Notes: a model not told the origin generated them from the letters alone. 64,000 bases of DNA from Casuarina equisetifolia (GCA_028551475.1 CM052354.1:17259258-17323257), one strand, 5' to 3'. Positions 22,849-34,720 are shown, numbered from the stretch's first letter. Numbers and translations: made by a program.

Positions 22849-24185
22849 TAGCCATGGGTGTTATTCACTATATTCAACAACCCAATATCTTTCTTCACTA
22901 ATAGGCCCAATCTTTTGGCTTATCTAGGAGTAACAAAGTTATAAGTTGTAGTTGAGTCTACCATTGCCTTAACATTTTTGTTGTTGATTGCACACTCCAC
23001 ATACATCAAAGACCTCAAATTGGTCTTCAAGGGTTCTCTTTTCATAGAATTAAACATTTAAAGAGCTGCTATATACCCCTCCTTTACTAGGGTTTCTTTT
23101 GGAACCACATCTTCCTCCATTACATTTAACAATATTTTCTTTGGACTATCCCTCACAAAATAAGGTCCATTGTAGATAAAGCAAGTAAGGCCACCCTTCT
23201 TTGTACCACCATCACGATTGGAGGATGATCTATTGTCGCTATTCTGATTAGATATGGCTCCATTATGATTGAATAAGGGTTAACTCCCTCTGTCTCTTCA
23301 TGTATTTTCATTTCGAGGAGGTGGTCTCAATGACACTTCCATCCATCTTCAATTTGACAAGGATTCCACAATAGAAATAGCATGACTCAGCTTACTAACA
23401 TCTCGTTTATCTATTTCATCCTTTGCCCATTTATGGAGCCCACTCATGAAGAAGAATAGAAGAGTCTCTTCTGACACATGCTTGAGGTATAAGATTGTCT
23501 TAGTGAAAGCTTAAACATAAGCTTGTATAGTTGTTGTGTGCCTCAGGTCATGTAGTGTTTCATTGGCCCTTAAGTTTTCATTTTTAGGGAGGAATTTCCT
23601 TTTCAATGCCTTTTTGAACACCTCATACATGTCAATTGCTTCATCCCCATCTTTTAGTTCCTAGCACTTCCTATGCCACCACACATTAGTGCTATTGGTG
23701 AGGTAATAAAAGGTAGTCTCAACCTTTGTCTAATCATCCCTTATTTTCGCCATTTTAAAATATTCTTCCATATGCCATAGAAAATTTTCAACTTCCGTGG
23801 CATCTCGTTTTCCACCATAGCTCTTCAACTTAGGGATGTCGGGATAGGGAACAATAGTAAAACCCATTCTTGTCTAGAATTGTTTGACAATTTCCTTCAA
23901 CTCCAAGACTTGTTCTTAGGATTGTTTATAGGATCTTTTCAATCCCATAACCTATTCCTCGATGTGAGAAACGTAGCCTTCTAGTAAACTCAATTTGCCC
24001 TCCATGGATGCCACTGTCTGAATTTACATTTCCAGTAAACTAAGTCAATTCTCCATGGATACCACTGTCGTGGTTTGTGTTTTCTTTTGTTTTACCCCTT
24101 AGATTGGGTGTTATGACTCTCTTGTGTCTTTAAACACCATCTCCTGGTCTGCGTCAAGAGAACCTAGCTCTAATACCAACTATCA

Positions 24186-25186
24186 TGAACTTAGGGGGAT
24201 TCGTGCGGCATTCAAGTCTTAATAATGAACTGAGTCAGCCTATTGACAAGATTGCTCTCTCTATTTATCTAGTTGAGACAACACAATGGGACAATTTGGT
24301 TAGAACCAAGATAATTCATTGAGGCTTGGTAGTTTAAATATGCACATAATAGATCATGAAATATATCTTTATTGAGTAGTAAAATCATCCTAATTACAAG
24401 CAACTAATTCATCCAAGTTGCAAGCAACTAGATGACAACTCCCCACATCAAATGGGGTTACATTCCATACACAAATGTAACAGAAATACATAGAAACAGA
24501 CAATAAACAATAAACATGGGCACCACCTTGAGTGGGTGACCGAACAACAAGCAAACTAAGTAGGTTGGCCTCGACCTCGACCACCTTGTCCGTCGGCTCA
24601 TATTGCCAATCCGGAACATTAAGGCCTTTGAAATGACGATGTGTGCAAAAGGTTCCAAAAAGGTGAGAAATAACACTGTGTAGAGGTCACAACAATACCT
24701 TAAAAATTTGCCAATGCGGCTTACCCAAACACTGCTCACTGTCACTAAGAAGGATCTTTCGTTGACCAAAGGAAAAATGGAGGAAAAGGTTGCCAAATCA
24801 AAAGGCAAAGGAAACCGTCTAGTTGTCTTTAAGCAAAGATACCTAGTTTGCCACCGTTTCCAGTCGCCTCCACTAAGAAGAGAATCCTTCACCGAATCGA
24901 GACTACCAAAACCAAACCAGCAAAAAAATGAAGTAAGAGAGGCATCAAGATTGAGGCCTTTTTAATGCCATCTTAGAATAAGTAAAATAACAAAGGAAGT
25001 GAAGCATCAATGAAGAGGCTACAAATCAAAGTAACAGTTGTGAGGCTCCCAAATCATATTGTTTGTATATTCACTTACTAAAGAATAACCAAACAACAGT
25101 ACATCGGTACACTGTATAAGTTAGATGGGCCTATGCTATTACAATGGGCCTAGGCCCAATACAAAACATATGTAATGCATTTAACA
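24186..25186 (-). repeat. 5' LTR of the truncated gypsy element
   Basis: Bounded by TGAACTTAGGGGG at 24186 and TTTAACA at 25186 on plus, so TG...CA on either strand. On the minus strand it is followed at 24181-24170 by TTGGTATTAGAGC, a tRNA-Met type primer-binding site, which fixes the inner end. It resembles 60.9-61.37 kb in inverted orientation. Confidence 0.7.
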
Positions 25187-25690
25187 GGAGTACTACAATT
25201 CAATTTTTGTAGTATGAAGATATCATTTCCTGTTGAGTTGCAATACTATAATTTGTTTGGTTTAAATATGATGATACTAAGTAATAAGTGTTTAATGATT
25301 ATAAAGACTTATCTAAGATCCACCGGTCCATCAAATTTCTAAGATGGCTCAAGTGAAATTTACAAGATTGCAAAAAGTCTTACTAGATAAGATAAGCTTG
25401 AAATTGCTTAAACATCTTAATATATCTTATTAAGTGGATATAGATGTTCTTGTTCAATGTATTGGTTTGACACATCAATTGTCTATGTCATCGTCAAAGG
25501 AAAAATCAATGGGCAATAATTGGTTTGAAGACATTTTTACGGATGATTTGGTTGCAATTGACTTTTTCATTATGTTTTATTTTGGAAAATTTATCTTTTC
25601 TTTATCCTTTTTGAACGGGTTTCATGAAAAGGTTTATTATAAAAACATGACTATGGACATAACCAAATCATGAGTTCATTAGAATATACA
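25187..25690 (+). pseudogene. Displaced TNL-tail debris
   Basis: The words GATAAGATAAGCTTG and AACATCTTAAT near 25386-25425 recur in the LRR region of TNL relic 1 (18.23-18.27 kb). A 79-codon frame at 25434 contains MGNNWFEDIFTDDLVAIDFF, which parallels MGDNWFQDTLLGGLITINTF at about 51194-51253 downstream of TNL relic 2. It looks like downstream sequence of a TNL, separated from relic 1 by the gypsy insertion. Identity of the MGxNWF segment is unknown. Confidence 0.4.
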
Positions 25691-26144
25691 TAGCATTATT
25701 TCAAGGATCTCCACAAACACATCACACACTCTTTGTACATATTACTTTAATTGCGTAAACTGTGGTAGATTTCCACATATACAGCCCCCAACATTTGAAA
25801 AGTAACCTCTTACAAATGGACATAGTTGGGTTTTGTGGACCTGGTGCGGCCAAGGAATCCCAATCATCTTTCTATAACATGGACCAAGTGTACTTGATTA
25901 ATACAAGAACTCCAACCAATGCAACCAACACAAGACCAACAAAACTCCCGTCATAAATAAAAAAGACGATGCTTATAAACGAAAGGCTCCGAACAGTTGG
26001 CCTCTTTATCATCTTGGGCAAGTTCTTGTAAGGTCTTGCTAGAGAGGTATAGAGGGGGAGCCATGATAGTGAGAAGATACTTACTTGACGGAAAGAAAGG
26101 AAAGAAAGGAAATAAAGAAAACCTTTAATGAATCATGTGGAATT

Positions 26145-26790
26145 TCATGCCGTGATAATGATTGTTGTTGCAAATGCTATCATCATGAAGAACACAAAGA
26201 GAAACATAAATGTGAACCAAGCATCATCATGTTTGGAATAGACTGCTTGAAGTCTTCCAGCTGGTATGACAACGATGACCACTGATGCTAAAGCGAATGC
26301 TACGGATAGTACATCAGTTGTAATGAAAACCACAAAGAAAGGTTGGTTGATAAAGATTGGCGAACCGCTAATATGATTTGGACCTCCTGGCACCATGTAG
26401 GCTGCAGCGAAGGCAATAGTTGCAATGAGAACTGCCATAATGGAACATCCTTTTGCAGCATTCCTTAGCCATTCTGTGGCTACTTTTGGGAGATCTTTAA
26501 TGGAATTACCCAATAAGGCATCGGCAGTTTGATTGTTGTTGTTTTGATTATCAATTAGATCTGGTTTTGTGGTGGACTTCACGCGTTGCGAAGGAAGTAC
26601 TAATGTGAGACCATATTGTTTGACCATATATAAACTCTTACTCTAAAATGTGCACTTTTGATATAAAAGAGGTTGAATAAAATCCTTACTTAAAAGTAAA
26701 CTAATTTGAAGTTTAAACCTTTTAAAAGTACCATTGGAACTTATATTGCTTGGAAATCATAATGCAGCTAAAAAAAAAAAATGCTTACCT
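26145..26790 (-). pseudogene. Ankyrin-PGG membrane protein, 3' exon copy A
   Basis: A PGG-domain (PF13962-type) C-terminus of the plant ankyrin/ACD6-like family. Frame 26627-26145 has LPKVATEWLRNAAKGCSIM, a first membrane helix ending in AAYMVPGGPN (the PGG motif), INQPFFVVFITTDVLSVAF (second helix) and FTFMFLFVFFMMIAFATTIII (third helix). An early TGA removes the fourth helix that copy B still encodes. ALQEELLWFE at ~26817-26788 is the end of the preceding exon, followed by a GT donor. Upstream ankyrin repeats are missing, and the acceptor before VKQYGL is poor (ATATATG instead of AG). Such proteins act at membranes in defence signalling; this copy is a truncated relic. Confidence 0.8.
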
Positions 26791-27007
26791 CAAACCAAAG
26801 TAGCTCTTCTTGCAATGCTATTTTGGCTAGGGGGGTGGTGTTTTCAGTAGGAGGTAGAGGCAGTGGGAGAGGAGCAGTATTTGTGGCAGTAGGATCAGGT
26901 CTAGGTAGTGTCGAGGAAGGTGTAGGTAGTACGGCTGAATGGGGGCAAACTGGTTTGGGCAGGAGATTAGGTGTAAGTACAGGGTTATGGGTTGTTAGGG
27001 CTGCCAT
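26788..27007 (-). pseudogene. Ankyrin-PGG copy A, penultimate exon remnant
   Basis: The frame ends in KIALQEELLWFE, the conserved linker between the ankyrin repeats and the PGG domain, followed by GTAAGC. The N-terminal part is Pro/Thr-rich (TPSSTLPRPDPTATNTAPLP) and does not look like an ankyrin repeat. It may have replaced the ankyrin-coding sequence or be intronic. Confidence 0.5.
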
Positions 27008-27309
27008 GTCTTACATATGAGTGCATGCACCTCTAGAGGCACGTGAGAAGTTTATTATTTGCTAGCAAAACATTGCCTAATAAGTGAGAAAAGTTTGAGT
27101 TCACAAGATTGAGTTTCCATTTACTTTATTCTCTAAAAGTTATAAAGAGAATTGATTTATGTGTAAATAGAGATACAGCTAAGAGTAACTGATGTCATGA
27201 TTAGATAACTGAACTCAAGTGATATGAAATTTAATGAACAAAATTTTAGGTGATGTAAATTGATGTGGAATAATTATTTTTATTTGTATCTTTATTCTCT
27301 AACTTTGTA

Positions 27310-27930
27310 AATATTTGTTACTCTTTTTGTCATGAACTTCTCTTACATTGAAATAGTAAGTGGGATGATCTAATCATTAAAGGAGGATGATTGCCTTTCT
27401 TAATTATGGTTAGCCTTTTGGGATGTAATCTAGGCCCATGACAAGTGATATCAAAATTAGATTTTGACCTTGGGATTTTGTGGACTCACTCATATCGAAA
27501 GTGATGTGGATTTAAATAAGGGAGAATCTCATGAACTTCTCTTATATTGAGAAGACAAGTGAAATGATCTAGTTATATAGCTGGGATGGTTACTCCTCTC
27601 AATCAAGCTATGTTTTTTTGAATGAAACCTAGGTTCATGACAAGTAATGGCATAGCCAAACTATAACTTGATCTAGTGGCTTGTATCTGCCATCTCATGG
27701 TGTGGGATAGGCAATGGGCTTTTCTAGTGGTGCTTATAACTGTTATCCCTTAATGTGAAGTAAGAGTAAACTCACCCACATTGATGGCAATATGGATGTG
27801 GGTGGGGAAAAATGTCACATAGATTTCTTACGTTAAAAAGGCAAGTGAGACAATTTGGCTATATAAATGGGGTGGTTACTCTTCTCAATTAAGGTTAGCT
27901 TTTTATGATAGAGCTCAAGAGCATCAAACT
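27310..27930. repeat. Three diverged copies of a ~100-bp repeat
   Basis: Copies start near 27331, 27530 and 27815. Each has a block like CATGAACTTCTCTTA(T)ATTGA, then AAGTGAAATGATCTAG, then GGTGGTTACTC-TCTCAATTA, then GGTTAGCTTTTTG. Each of the first two ends with a ...ATGACAAGT... segment. The segments between copies contain the words CTTATAACTGTTATCCCTTAATG and AAACTCACCCACATTGATGG. This is a dispersed plant repeat of unknown class, not coding. Confidence 0.6.
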
Positions 27931-28249
27931 TTCTCTCTCAACTCCTCTTGCTCTCCTTTCATGTGGCTTTTTGTGTCCAAATCGATAAGAGATCATGACA
28001 TATTAGCACATGCCATTACATGTTAACTATTGTGATTTATGTAACTAAGATTGTAAAGGAAGAAACAAATGTAGATCTTGTTCAAAAGACTCAATTGGTA
28101 TACCATATAGATATCGTTGGAGAAACAGATATAATCGGTATACACTGGCCTAGGATTTAAAAAAATAAACTATAGAATTCTTGATTAAGAGGTTTACTAT
28201 AAAAAAAAATGACTAAGAACATAAACAAATCACGTGTTCGTTAGAATAT

Positions 28250-29270
28250 ACAGAGTGTGTGTTATATCTAGGATCCTCACAAACATACCACAAATTGTTT
28301 ATGCATACTACATTAATTGCATAAGCGGCGGTAGATTTCCACATATACAACACCGACATTTAAAAAGTAACCTAATCTGCCCCTTCAAACGGATGTAGCT
28401 GGGTTTTTTGGAGCTGGTGCGGCCAAGGAAACCCAAACATCTTACTCTAACCTAGACCTAGCTTACTCGACTAATAGAAGAACTCCAACCGATGCAACCA
28501 ATACAAGACTAAAGGGCCCCGTCATTAGTACAATAACATATGATTATAAACGGAAAGCTCCGACCAATTGCCCACTTTATCATCGTGGGCAAGTTCTTGT
28601 AAGATCTCGCTAGAGAGGATCGAGGGGGAGTCATCACAGTGAGAAGATACTTACAGGAAGGAAAGAAAGGAAATAGAGGAAACCTTTTGTGAATCCTACA
28701 AAATCAAGCGTCATGAGAAGGATTGCTTCTGCAAATGCTATCATCATGAACAACACATGGAGAAACATAAATGTGAACCCTAGCATCATCATGTTTGGAA
28801 GAGACCGCTTGAAATCTTCCAATCGGTATGACGACATGAGGATTGAAGATACATGATGTTGGAAGATTTCAAGCGGTAAGGCGACAGGAATATTTTAATC
28901 TTCCACTGATGCCAAAGTGAATGCAACGGATAGTATATCAGCTGTAATGAAAACCACATAGAAAGGTTGATTGATAAAGATTGGTGAACCATTAGACTAA
29001 TTTGGATCTCCTGGCATTGTGAAGGCCGCAGCAAAGGCAACAGTCGGAATGAGAACTGCCACAATGGAACATCTTGTGCCAGAGTCTTTAGCCATTCTGT
29101 GGCTACTTTTGGGAGATATTTAATAGAATCAGCAAATAAGGCATCGGCAGTCCGATTGTTCTTGTTTCGATGATCAATTAGATCTGGTTTTGTAATGGAC
29201 TTCACGCGCTGCAAAGAAAGCACCAACATGGACCACATTGTTTGACTGGATATAAAAGTGGTTGAATGAA
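28250..29270 (-). pseudogene. Ankyrin-PGG membrane protein, 3' exon copy B
   Basis: A duplicate of copy A and its downstream flank (25.69-26.64 kb matches 28.25-29.24 kb). Frame 29238-28789 begins well (QRVKSITKPDLIDHRNKN, YLPKVATEWLKTLAQ) then shifts frame near 29085. In the other frame the PGG motif is PGD and a TAG follows. The end is better than copy A: MMIAFAEAI then LDFVGFTKGFLYFLSFLPV retains the fourth helix. A 19-bp inverted repeat at 28804-28877 disrupts the segment between helices 2 and 3. Non-functional. Confidence 0.8.
28804..28877. repeat. 19-bp perfect inverted repeat in copy B
   Basis: ACCGCTTGAAATCTTCCAA at 28804-28822 is the exact reverse complement of 28859-28877, with a 36-bp spacer. 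Copy A has only one arm (AGACTGCTTGAAGTC-type sequence at 26238-26260), so the second arm was added after the duplication. Confidence 0.85.
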
Positions 29271-29379
29271 ATTCCCTACTTAAATCGTAAACTAATTAGA
29301 AGTGCAAAGATTTTAAAAGGACCATTGGAACTAATTGCTTGTAAATCATAATGCGATTGGAAAAAAAATGTTTAGCTCA

Positions 29380-29650
29380 AACCAAAGTAGCTTTTTTTGC
29401 AGTGCAAGCACAGGACCTTCCAAACCTCCAGGCACACGACGCTCTACTTTCATTCTGTTCATATGCAAAATAGAGTTCCCGTCATTGTCAAGCCTTACTG
29501 ACAGCCACCTCTGTTACATGCACAATTTCATTCCTAATCCTATTGTTAACAGAAGCTTGAAATCCTCTAACCGGCAGTACTTGATAGCTATATGGAATAT
29601 TGTCTTCCCTTCATCGTCCATGTGCTTCGCTGCCTGAGGTTTAGCAGTAT
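29380..29650 (-). pseudogene. Ankyrin-repeat exon fragment of copy B
   Basis: The minus strand from about 29640 reads MDDEGKTIFHIAIKYC, then RLEDFKLL, a TAA-broken segment, then LDNDGNSILHM, then ALQKKLLWFE with a GT donor at about 29376. EGKTxxHxAI and DNDGNSILH are the ankyrin pattern that precedes the PGG domain in this family. It shows what copy A has lost upstream. One in-frame stop is visible. Confidence 0.75.
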
Positions 29651-29659
29651 TAGTAAGGC

Positions 29660-32440
29660 CACCACGGTGCGACCTGACTTAGTTGCGAGGAATGACGGTG
29701 TAGTTTTTGCTTTTTCCTTCTGTCTTTGAAAAATAGAAGAGGCTGGTGTTGGTAGTCCATCCTTATCAAACAGCTAAGAAGATAAGAAGTTACGAATTTG
29801 AAGTCGAAAACGGATACAACAACAGCAGGAGGTCACAACCAAAGTTTGAACCTGCAGAATTTGACAGCAAGTTGTGTACTGTCTTGTAATCATCCTATCT
29901 ACATGAAAACAGTTGTAGAACAGCTTAAAAATCTCTTAAAGATAAAGTATTATGTCTTTAATGTTTAATTTTTTCTATAAATTAGAGGTTTGTATTAGAA
30001 AACGTAAGAGAGAAGTCTCTAGAAAGAATTAAGTTTTTGCAGAAACTGAAAACAAAACAGTTTTTGTATCAACTTTGAAAGCTTGTAATTTTCTCCCTAC
30101 TTAATGAAATTTCATGTTTCTTGCCCAGATCTTTTCCTTGTCTTGTGTAGTTTATGTTAGAATTAAGTTTTGTCTTATTCCACTGCATATTAAGTTAGAA
30201 ATCGATCCTACAACGGGGTCTTCTTTTGTATCTCCCTACTCTTCTTTGTGGATAGAACCAGAGAACTACTATGTATGGACGCCTTTGTATCAGTCATGAA
30301 CGACAATGAGGTACGCTCTATCAATAGCACGGCTAACTTCAACGATGGGTTGGAGTTGAACTTTGTGGCCAAACAAGAGTGCTTGTTGAACTCTGAAGAT
30401 AAAAGTCAGTAGCTACGAGTACATTTTTACTAACCCAGTTCACAGAGCTACAACCAAAAGGACCACAGCTCTTCCAACTTCAACCAATTAAGATAAGACA
30501 ATTCAACCATTTTTATTTTTATTTTTATTTTCACTTTAGAGAACACATTAGTTTTTTTTTTTTTTGACTTTGGATAACACAATATTTTATTTATTTTTTT
30601 ATTTATTAATTTTGGGTAGATAAAGGGAGAGGAGAGTTGTGTATCAAACTTGAAACCTTTCTAGTCCTAAGTAGGTTTGCAACCAATTGAGTTGAACACT
30701 TACTAAATACAAAGTAATTTTTAATTAGTAAATAAATTGATTTTTTCATTACTAAATATTCTTCTAGGAAATTATATAATTAATTACTTATATTCTCTTT
30801 TCAATTATTATTTCAACCCAAAACGTGCTTTCTAGATAAATGTCATGACTTCTAATTTACAGTGTCCACAAGAAGACATCACAAAATAAGATGCAGGGAT
30901 GGAACCTTATGCAAATATCATTATGTTGGGGTCCCTATAAGTCTACTACACAAATCTATCTGTACGTTTTTCTTCTTTTGGAGTCAGTCACACAAATGGT
31001 TTGTGTCTTCCTTTAAGTCATAGCACCACTCTTATATAAAATTTAACGTTGTTGTAATCGTTAAGAATGCTTCAGTTGTCCAATTTCTTGAACAACCCGC
31101 TGACCGATAACCCGCTCAATTACCCAAAAGTAATACCAAGCAGAACGGTGGCGCGAAGAATAGTGGTGTGTCCACATTGGTTGGTGCTGATGGACTGGTT
31201 AGGTAGTGTTTTCTTCTTCCAAGTTTCCATTAACTTAATGTAGTGTTGAGTTGAAATATTTTTTATGAAATTAATTTAACTGTCTTCAATATTGAAACAC
31301 CTAATGGAAGACATTTGGTTGATTGGCTTGCTTCCATATTGGTTGGACAATGTGAGCAAATGCAGGCACATCACATTGAAGTGCAAGAACGATTGGCAAG
31401 AACCATTTTATTTCTATAGTGGTCCAAATAAAGCCGAATCTCATCCATATTTACGCTCATTTATACATAATTATGTATTTTTCAGTAAATCAATGAAATA
31501 AAAATTCCTTAAATTAAGAAAATAACTTGTTGATGAACAATGTTTGATTTTATTGGATAGGTATTAGATTTTAAACAGAATTAATCTCATATGACAAAAA
31601 GTAAAACAATAAAGAGAGAGAGAAGTAAAACAATTAGCAAAGGTCATAATTATTGATGTCTTTCCCATTGGAAATAAGAGATTGATGAACAATTAATTTG
31701 AGTTAAAGAAATGAAGCAACTTTGCCTTTTCTTGCCACAACACTATCTCAAAAGCAAAAAAAAAGCAGCAACAGATTGAAAGATCATCAATACTTAAGAT
31801 TTGGGATTGTTTGGAGGATAGAAACCTATCTAGGAAATCATGTGCACGTTGGTCGCACAAAAGTGATAGATAAGGGATGACCAAATTATAATTTGAGATA
31901 ATGGTCAGCACTATTAAATTTTATATAAAAAATATAAAAATTAGAGAATTTATTTATAAAAATTTAGTTTTCATGAACATTTTAGGTTTTTAGTTGGATA
32001 TAAACTTATTTTTATATTTAATCTATTAGTTTTTCTTTTAACATACTTATAGACACAAATAAGTCAAGAATCTGCACAAAAATCAACACTGTAAGATGAT
32101 TTAGGTAAGAGCCATTACAATAAGAGCGAATGTCAAATAAATAATATAAGGTGTTCTATATTGTCAAATAGTTTATTGAAAATTTAAGTTTTATTATGAA
32201 AATCTATTCAAATCAAAGCTTCAGCGCCCGTCCAATTTCTGACGTTGGACCACTTTTTCAGCCATGTTAATTCTTGAAAACATCTTGTAGATCCATGGAA
32301 TGCATATCTGTAGATTTCTTTTCTGCGAATATTTTTGCACTCATGATGATGTCTTTCATTACTTTGATCTCTATAAATATGACAGAACGGGTACCAAGCT
32401 ATCCCTTCACATGGGGGAAGGTCACGACGGAGGACGGACA
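29660..32440. other. Intergenic region, no supported gene
   Basis: Several short frames but no conserved motif. Near 30600-30710 the minus strand has weak tRNA-like A-box (CTCAATTGG) and B-box (GGTTTCAAGTTTGA) words, a possible old SINE. T-rich and TTTTA repeats occur at 30505-30600. The 30.0-30.3 kb stretch resembles an LTR end followed by a few gag-like residues (ENYYVWT), too little to call. Confidence 0.4.
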
Positions 32441-32889
32441 GACTGCGTGAAGTTGGTGTTTAAATCCATTCAAAGATGGCTGAGATTTTCGCAAGCGTAA
32501 AATGTCTTTTCATTGAAAGGCCAGCCTGATTAGATTTTGAGAAAGTGACCTGGCGTAGTACTAAGCCAGTCTGGGACAGTTCCAAAAAGCAAACGTGAAC
32601 TTATTTTTCCTTCAAAGTTGATTAGAAATTTCGTTTGGGAATTTCTTGTTGACCTTGACGTGCATTACACTTCGCATCAAAATACAGTGACAGGATTTTC
32701 TTTCACAAATTGTTGAATGTACAACATCAAGATCCAAAGCTCAGTTTGATTATTAACCACATCGCATTGAGATATTTTAAAAAATGTAAAATTTATTAAC
32801 CACATCTAAAATTAAGTCTAACAAATAGTTATTTCTATAATAAAAATTCCAAGCTGCAAAGGTCCTAATTATTAGAGGAAAGTTTACCT

Positions 32890-33315
32890 GAGTGTTTGGA
32901 TCAATTAACAGTAAATCAACGCGTGAATGCATGTTGAGGGAGCGCCAGATTGAAATTTCCTCAACCCGTTTCCTTCCCAAGTCGATTCTTTCGAAGATAC
33001 TCTCTGCTTTTGACGTAACAACACCTGCCTATGACTTTCATTTAATTTGGGTAAATTTCTTGATCATTAGGTAAATGTCCAAGCTTTTTTCATACCTGGA
33101 ATTCCATACCTTTTCTTTTACACGTTTCCGCACTATGCACTCCTTATTTTTAAGACAAGACATGAGTGATTTAAGTAACCCATTGTTCCAAAGTTTCATT
33201 TTCTGCAGCTCATGTTGACAGCTTTTTATAAAGTTGATTCGTTGGAAACATCTTTGTGATAGTTCAAGCATATCTTTCAGATGATCTTCGAGTTCACACT
33301 AAATTTTGCTTTTCT
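32890..33315 (-). other. Two exon-like segments of an unidentified gene
   Basis: Segment 1 (about 33301-33102): acceptor AAATTTAG, then CELEDHLKDMLELSQRCFQR, then KLWNNGLLKSLMSCLKNKEC, ending RKRVKEK before GTATGG. Segment 2 (about 33026-32890): VVTSKAESIFERIDLGRKRV, EEISIWRSLNMHSRVDLL and LIDPNTQ, followed by GTAAAC. Both are helical and charged, with convincing splice borders, but the frames do not join cleanly across the predicted intron. I do not recognise the family. Part of segment 2 has a diverged copy at about 45.9-46.05 kb (IGVEMSKAE). Confidence 0.35.
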
Positions 33316-33739
33316 GATGCAGCGGAGACAGATATAGATGTTAAAAATAATTCCAATTTCTATCCATCTTCCAATCTCTATTGTGCTACATGTATATATA
33401 AAAAGTTCGTGAGCAGAGCATGAATTGCTCTAGTGGGCGAGCGAACTTAATGGTGATTCCTGAGCATGAACAAGAAAAAAAAAAGCATATTCCTGAATAC
33501 TTAACAGTTACTTCTAGTTGATTTCTTTCTTGTCCATTTCAACAAAATAAAAAATCTGTCGTTTTTAGTACTCTGTTTCCATATTATTCAGGATTAGTAG
33601 AATTTTCAAAGAACCTTCCTACTAAACATAGCTAAAACATCTAAGTTACAGATTTTTCCATTGTTTATCTCACAGTAAGGGTAATAAATTGCATTAAGCT
33701 CGACAAACCAAGAAAAATATAATACTAAGCCTAGAAAAA

Positions 33740-34720
33740 ATATAACTTTTCATTTAATGTGTTCACCAATACTTTCCCTAGGAGCTGCAATTTTATGGCA
33801 TTTAATGCTTCTCTCTCTATGCACTCCTTCCTGCAAAACATAAATAGGAATGAAATCATCTATACCTATTCATTTTTCCAAAAAATTATTCAAATTACGA
33901 AGTGCAATGCTTTCGTTACTTTAACATAAAAAGTAGATTCTAGTATAAAATTTGTTGTGTTCACATGACAAAAATAAGTAATTATTAAATAAATATTTCC
34001 ATATCTGTTACAAAAAAGTAATTTCTACCAACAAATATGTCCCAAAAGAAAAAAAACCACTGACTTACCTAAAAGAGAATAAATATAGCATGTCCACAGT
34101 TCAAAGAAAGCATGAGAATAGAAAAAAATTTTGTCCATCAAAGCACCAAATTCTTACCAAGATAACCCCACTTTTCATAATCATATAAATGCTCACTTCT
34201 ATCTTTGTAGCACATTATAATTCTATACGTCAAATCCTTTTAGTTTTAATTTTTTTTTGTTTATTTTTTAGGTATAACTAGCTGAATACAAGTACCGAAC
34301 AGTTATACAATATGCTTGGATCTAAATAATCTTCTATTATCTCAAAAATCCTCACTAGTGTGCACTATTGGCATTGCAAATGCATTAATATTTTAGAAAG
34401 AAAAAGGGAAAACTTGCATATGATGTATTTAACACACTTTTATTTACAATAGCATCTAGGGTACCAAATATTATAAATATAAATCAAATGATGAATAGAT
34501 GAAATGTAAGATGTTTGCTTATGTAAACATACATCATTCTTTATTGTTTTCCCCATTTAACACACTTTATTATTTGTTTATTTGTTTCTAACAGAGTTTT
34601 GACAAAATAAAGTACATTGACACGAAACTTAATGAAAACACCAAACTTTAATGGAGTCTCAAACCTTAAGGAATTAAGTTTTCAATATTTTGAAAATTTG
34701 TCCAAGATTTCCTTTTTAAT
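33740..34720. repeat. AT-rich duplicated block, copy 1
   Basis: Matches about 43.80-44.70 kb in the same orientation. Shared words include ACTTACCTAAAA at 34064/44023, CATATAAATG at 34183/44191, ACAATATGCTTGGATC at 34306/44304 and CTATTGGCATTGCAAATGC at 34366/44371. Non-coding. Confidence 0.7.

Larger units (their letters stand above)
21467..25186 (-). mobile_element. Ty3/gypsy element, 3'-truncated (LTR, gag, PR, RT, start of RNase H)
   Basis: On the minus strand: a ~1-kb 5' LTR, a PBS, gag remnants (~24.1-23.2 kb), protease (~22.85-22.5 kb), reverse transcriptase (~22.4-21.8 kb) and the RT/RNase H connection (21796-21467). The RT block PTMFYTLMNNLL...KFMVMYLDDIEVYN carries the intact YLDD motif, and SFLGLINYYQRFI follows, both gypsy hallmarks. 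Integrase and the 3' LTR are missing, so it cannot move. Several stops also interrupt it. Confidence 0.85.

Noticed and set aside
24458-24892. 144-codon minus frame
   Set aside because: Lies wholly inside the gypsy LTR, which is not coding; no motif.
30114-30299. Plus frame with ENYYVWT, resembling a copia gag start
   Set aside because: Only a handful of residues match, and no PBS, LTR or further gag sequence is found.
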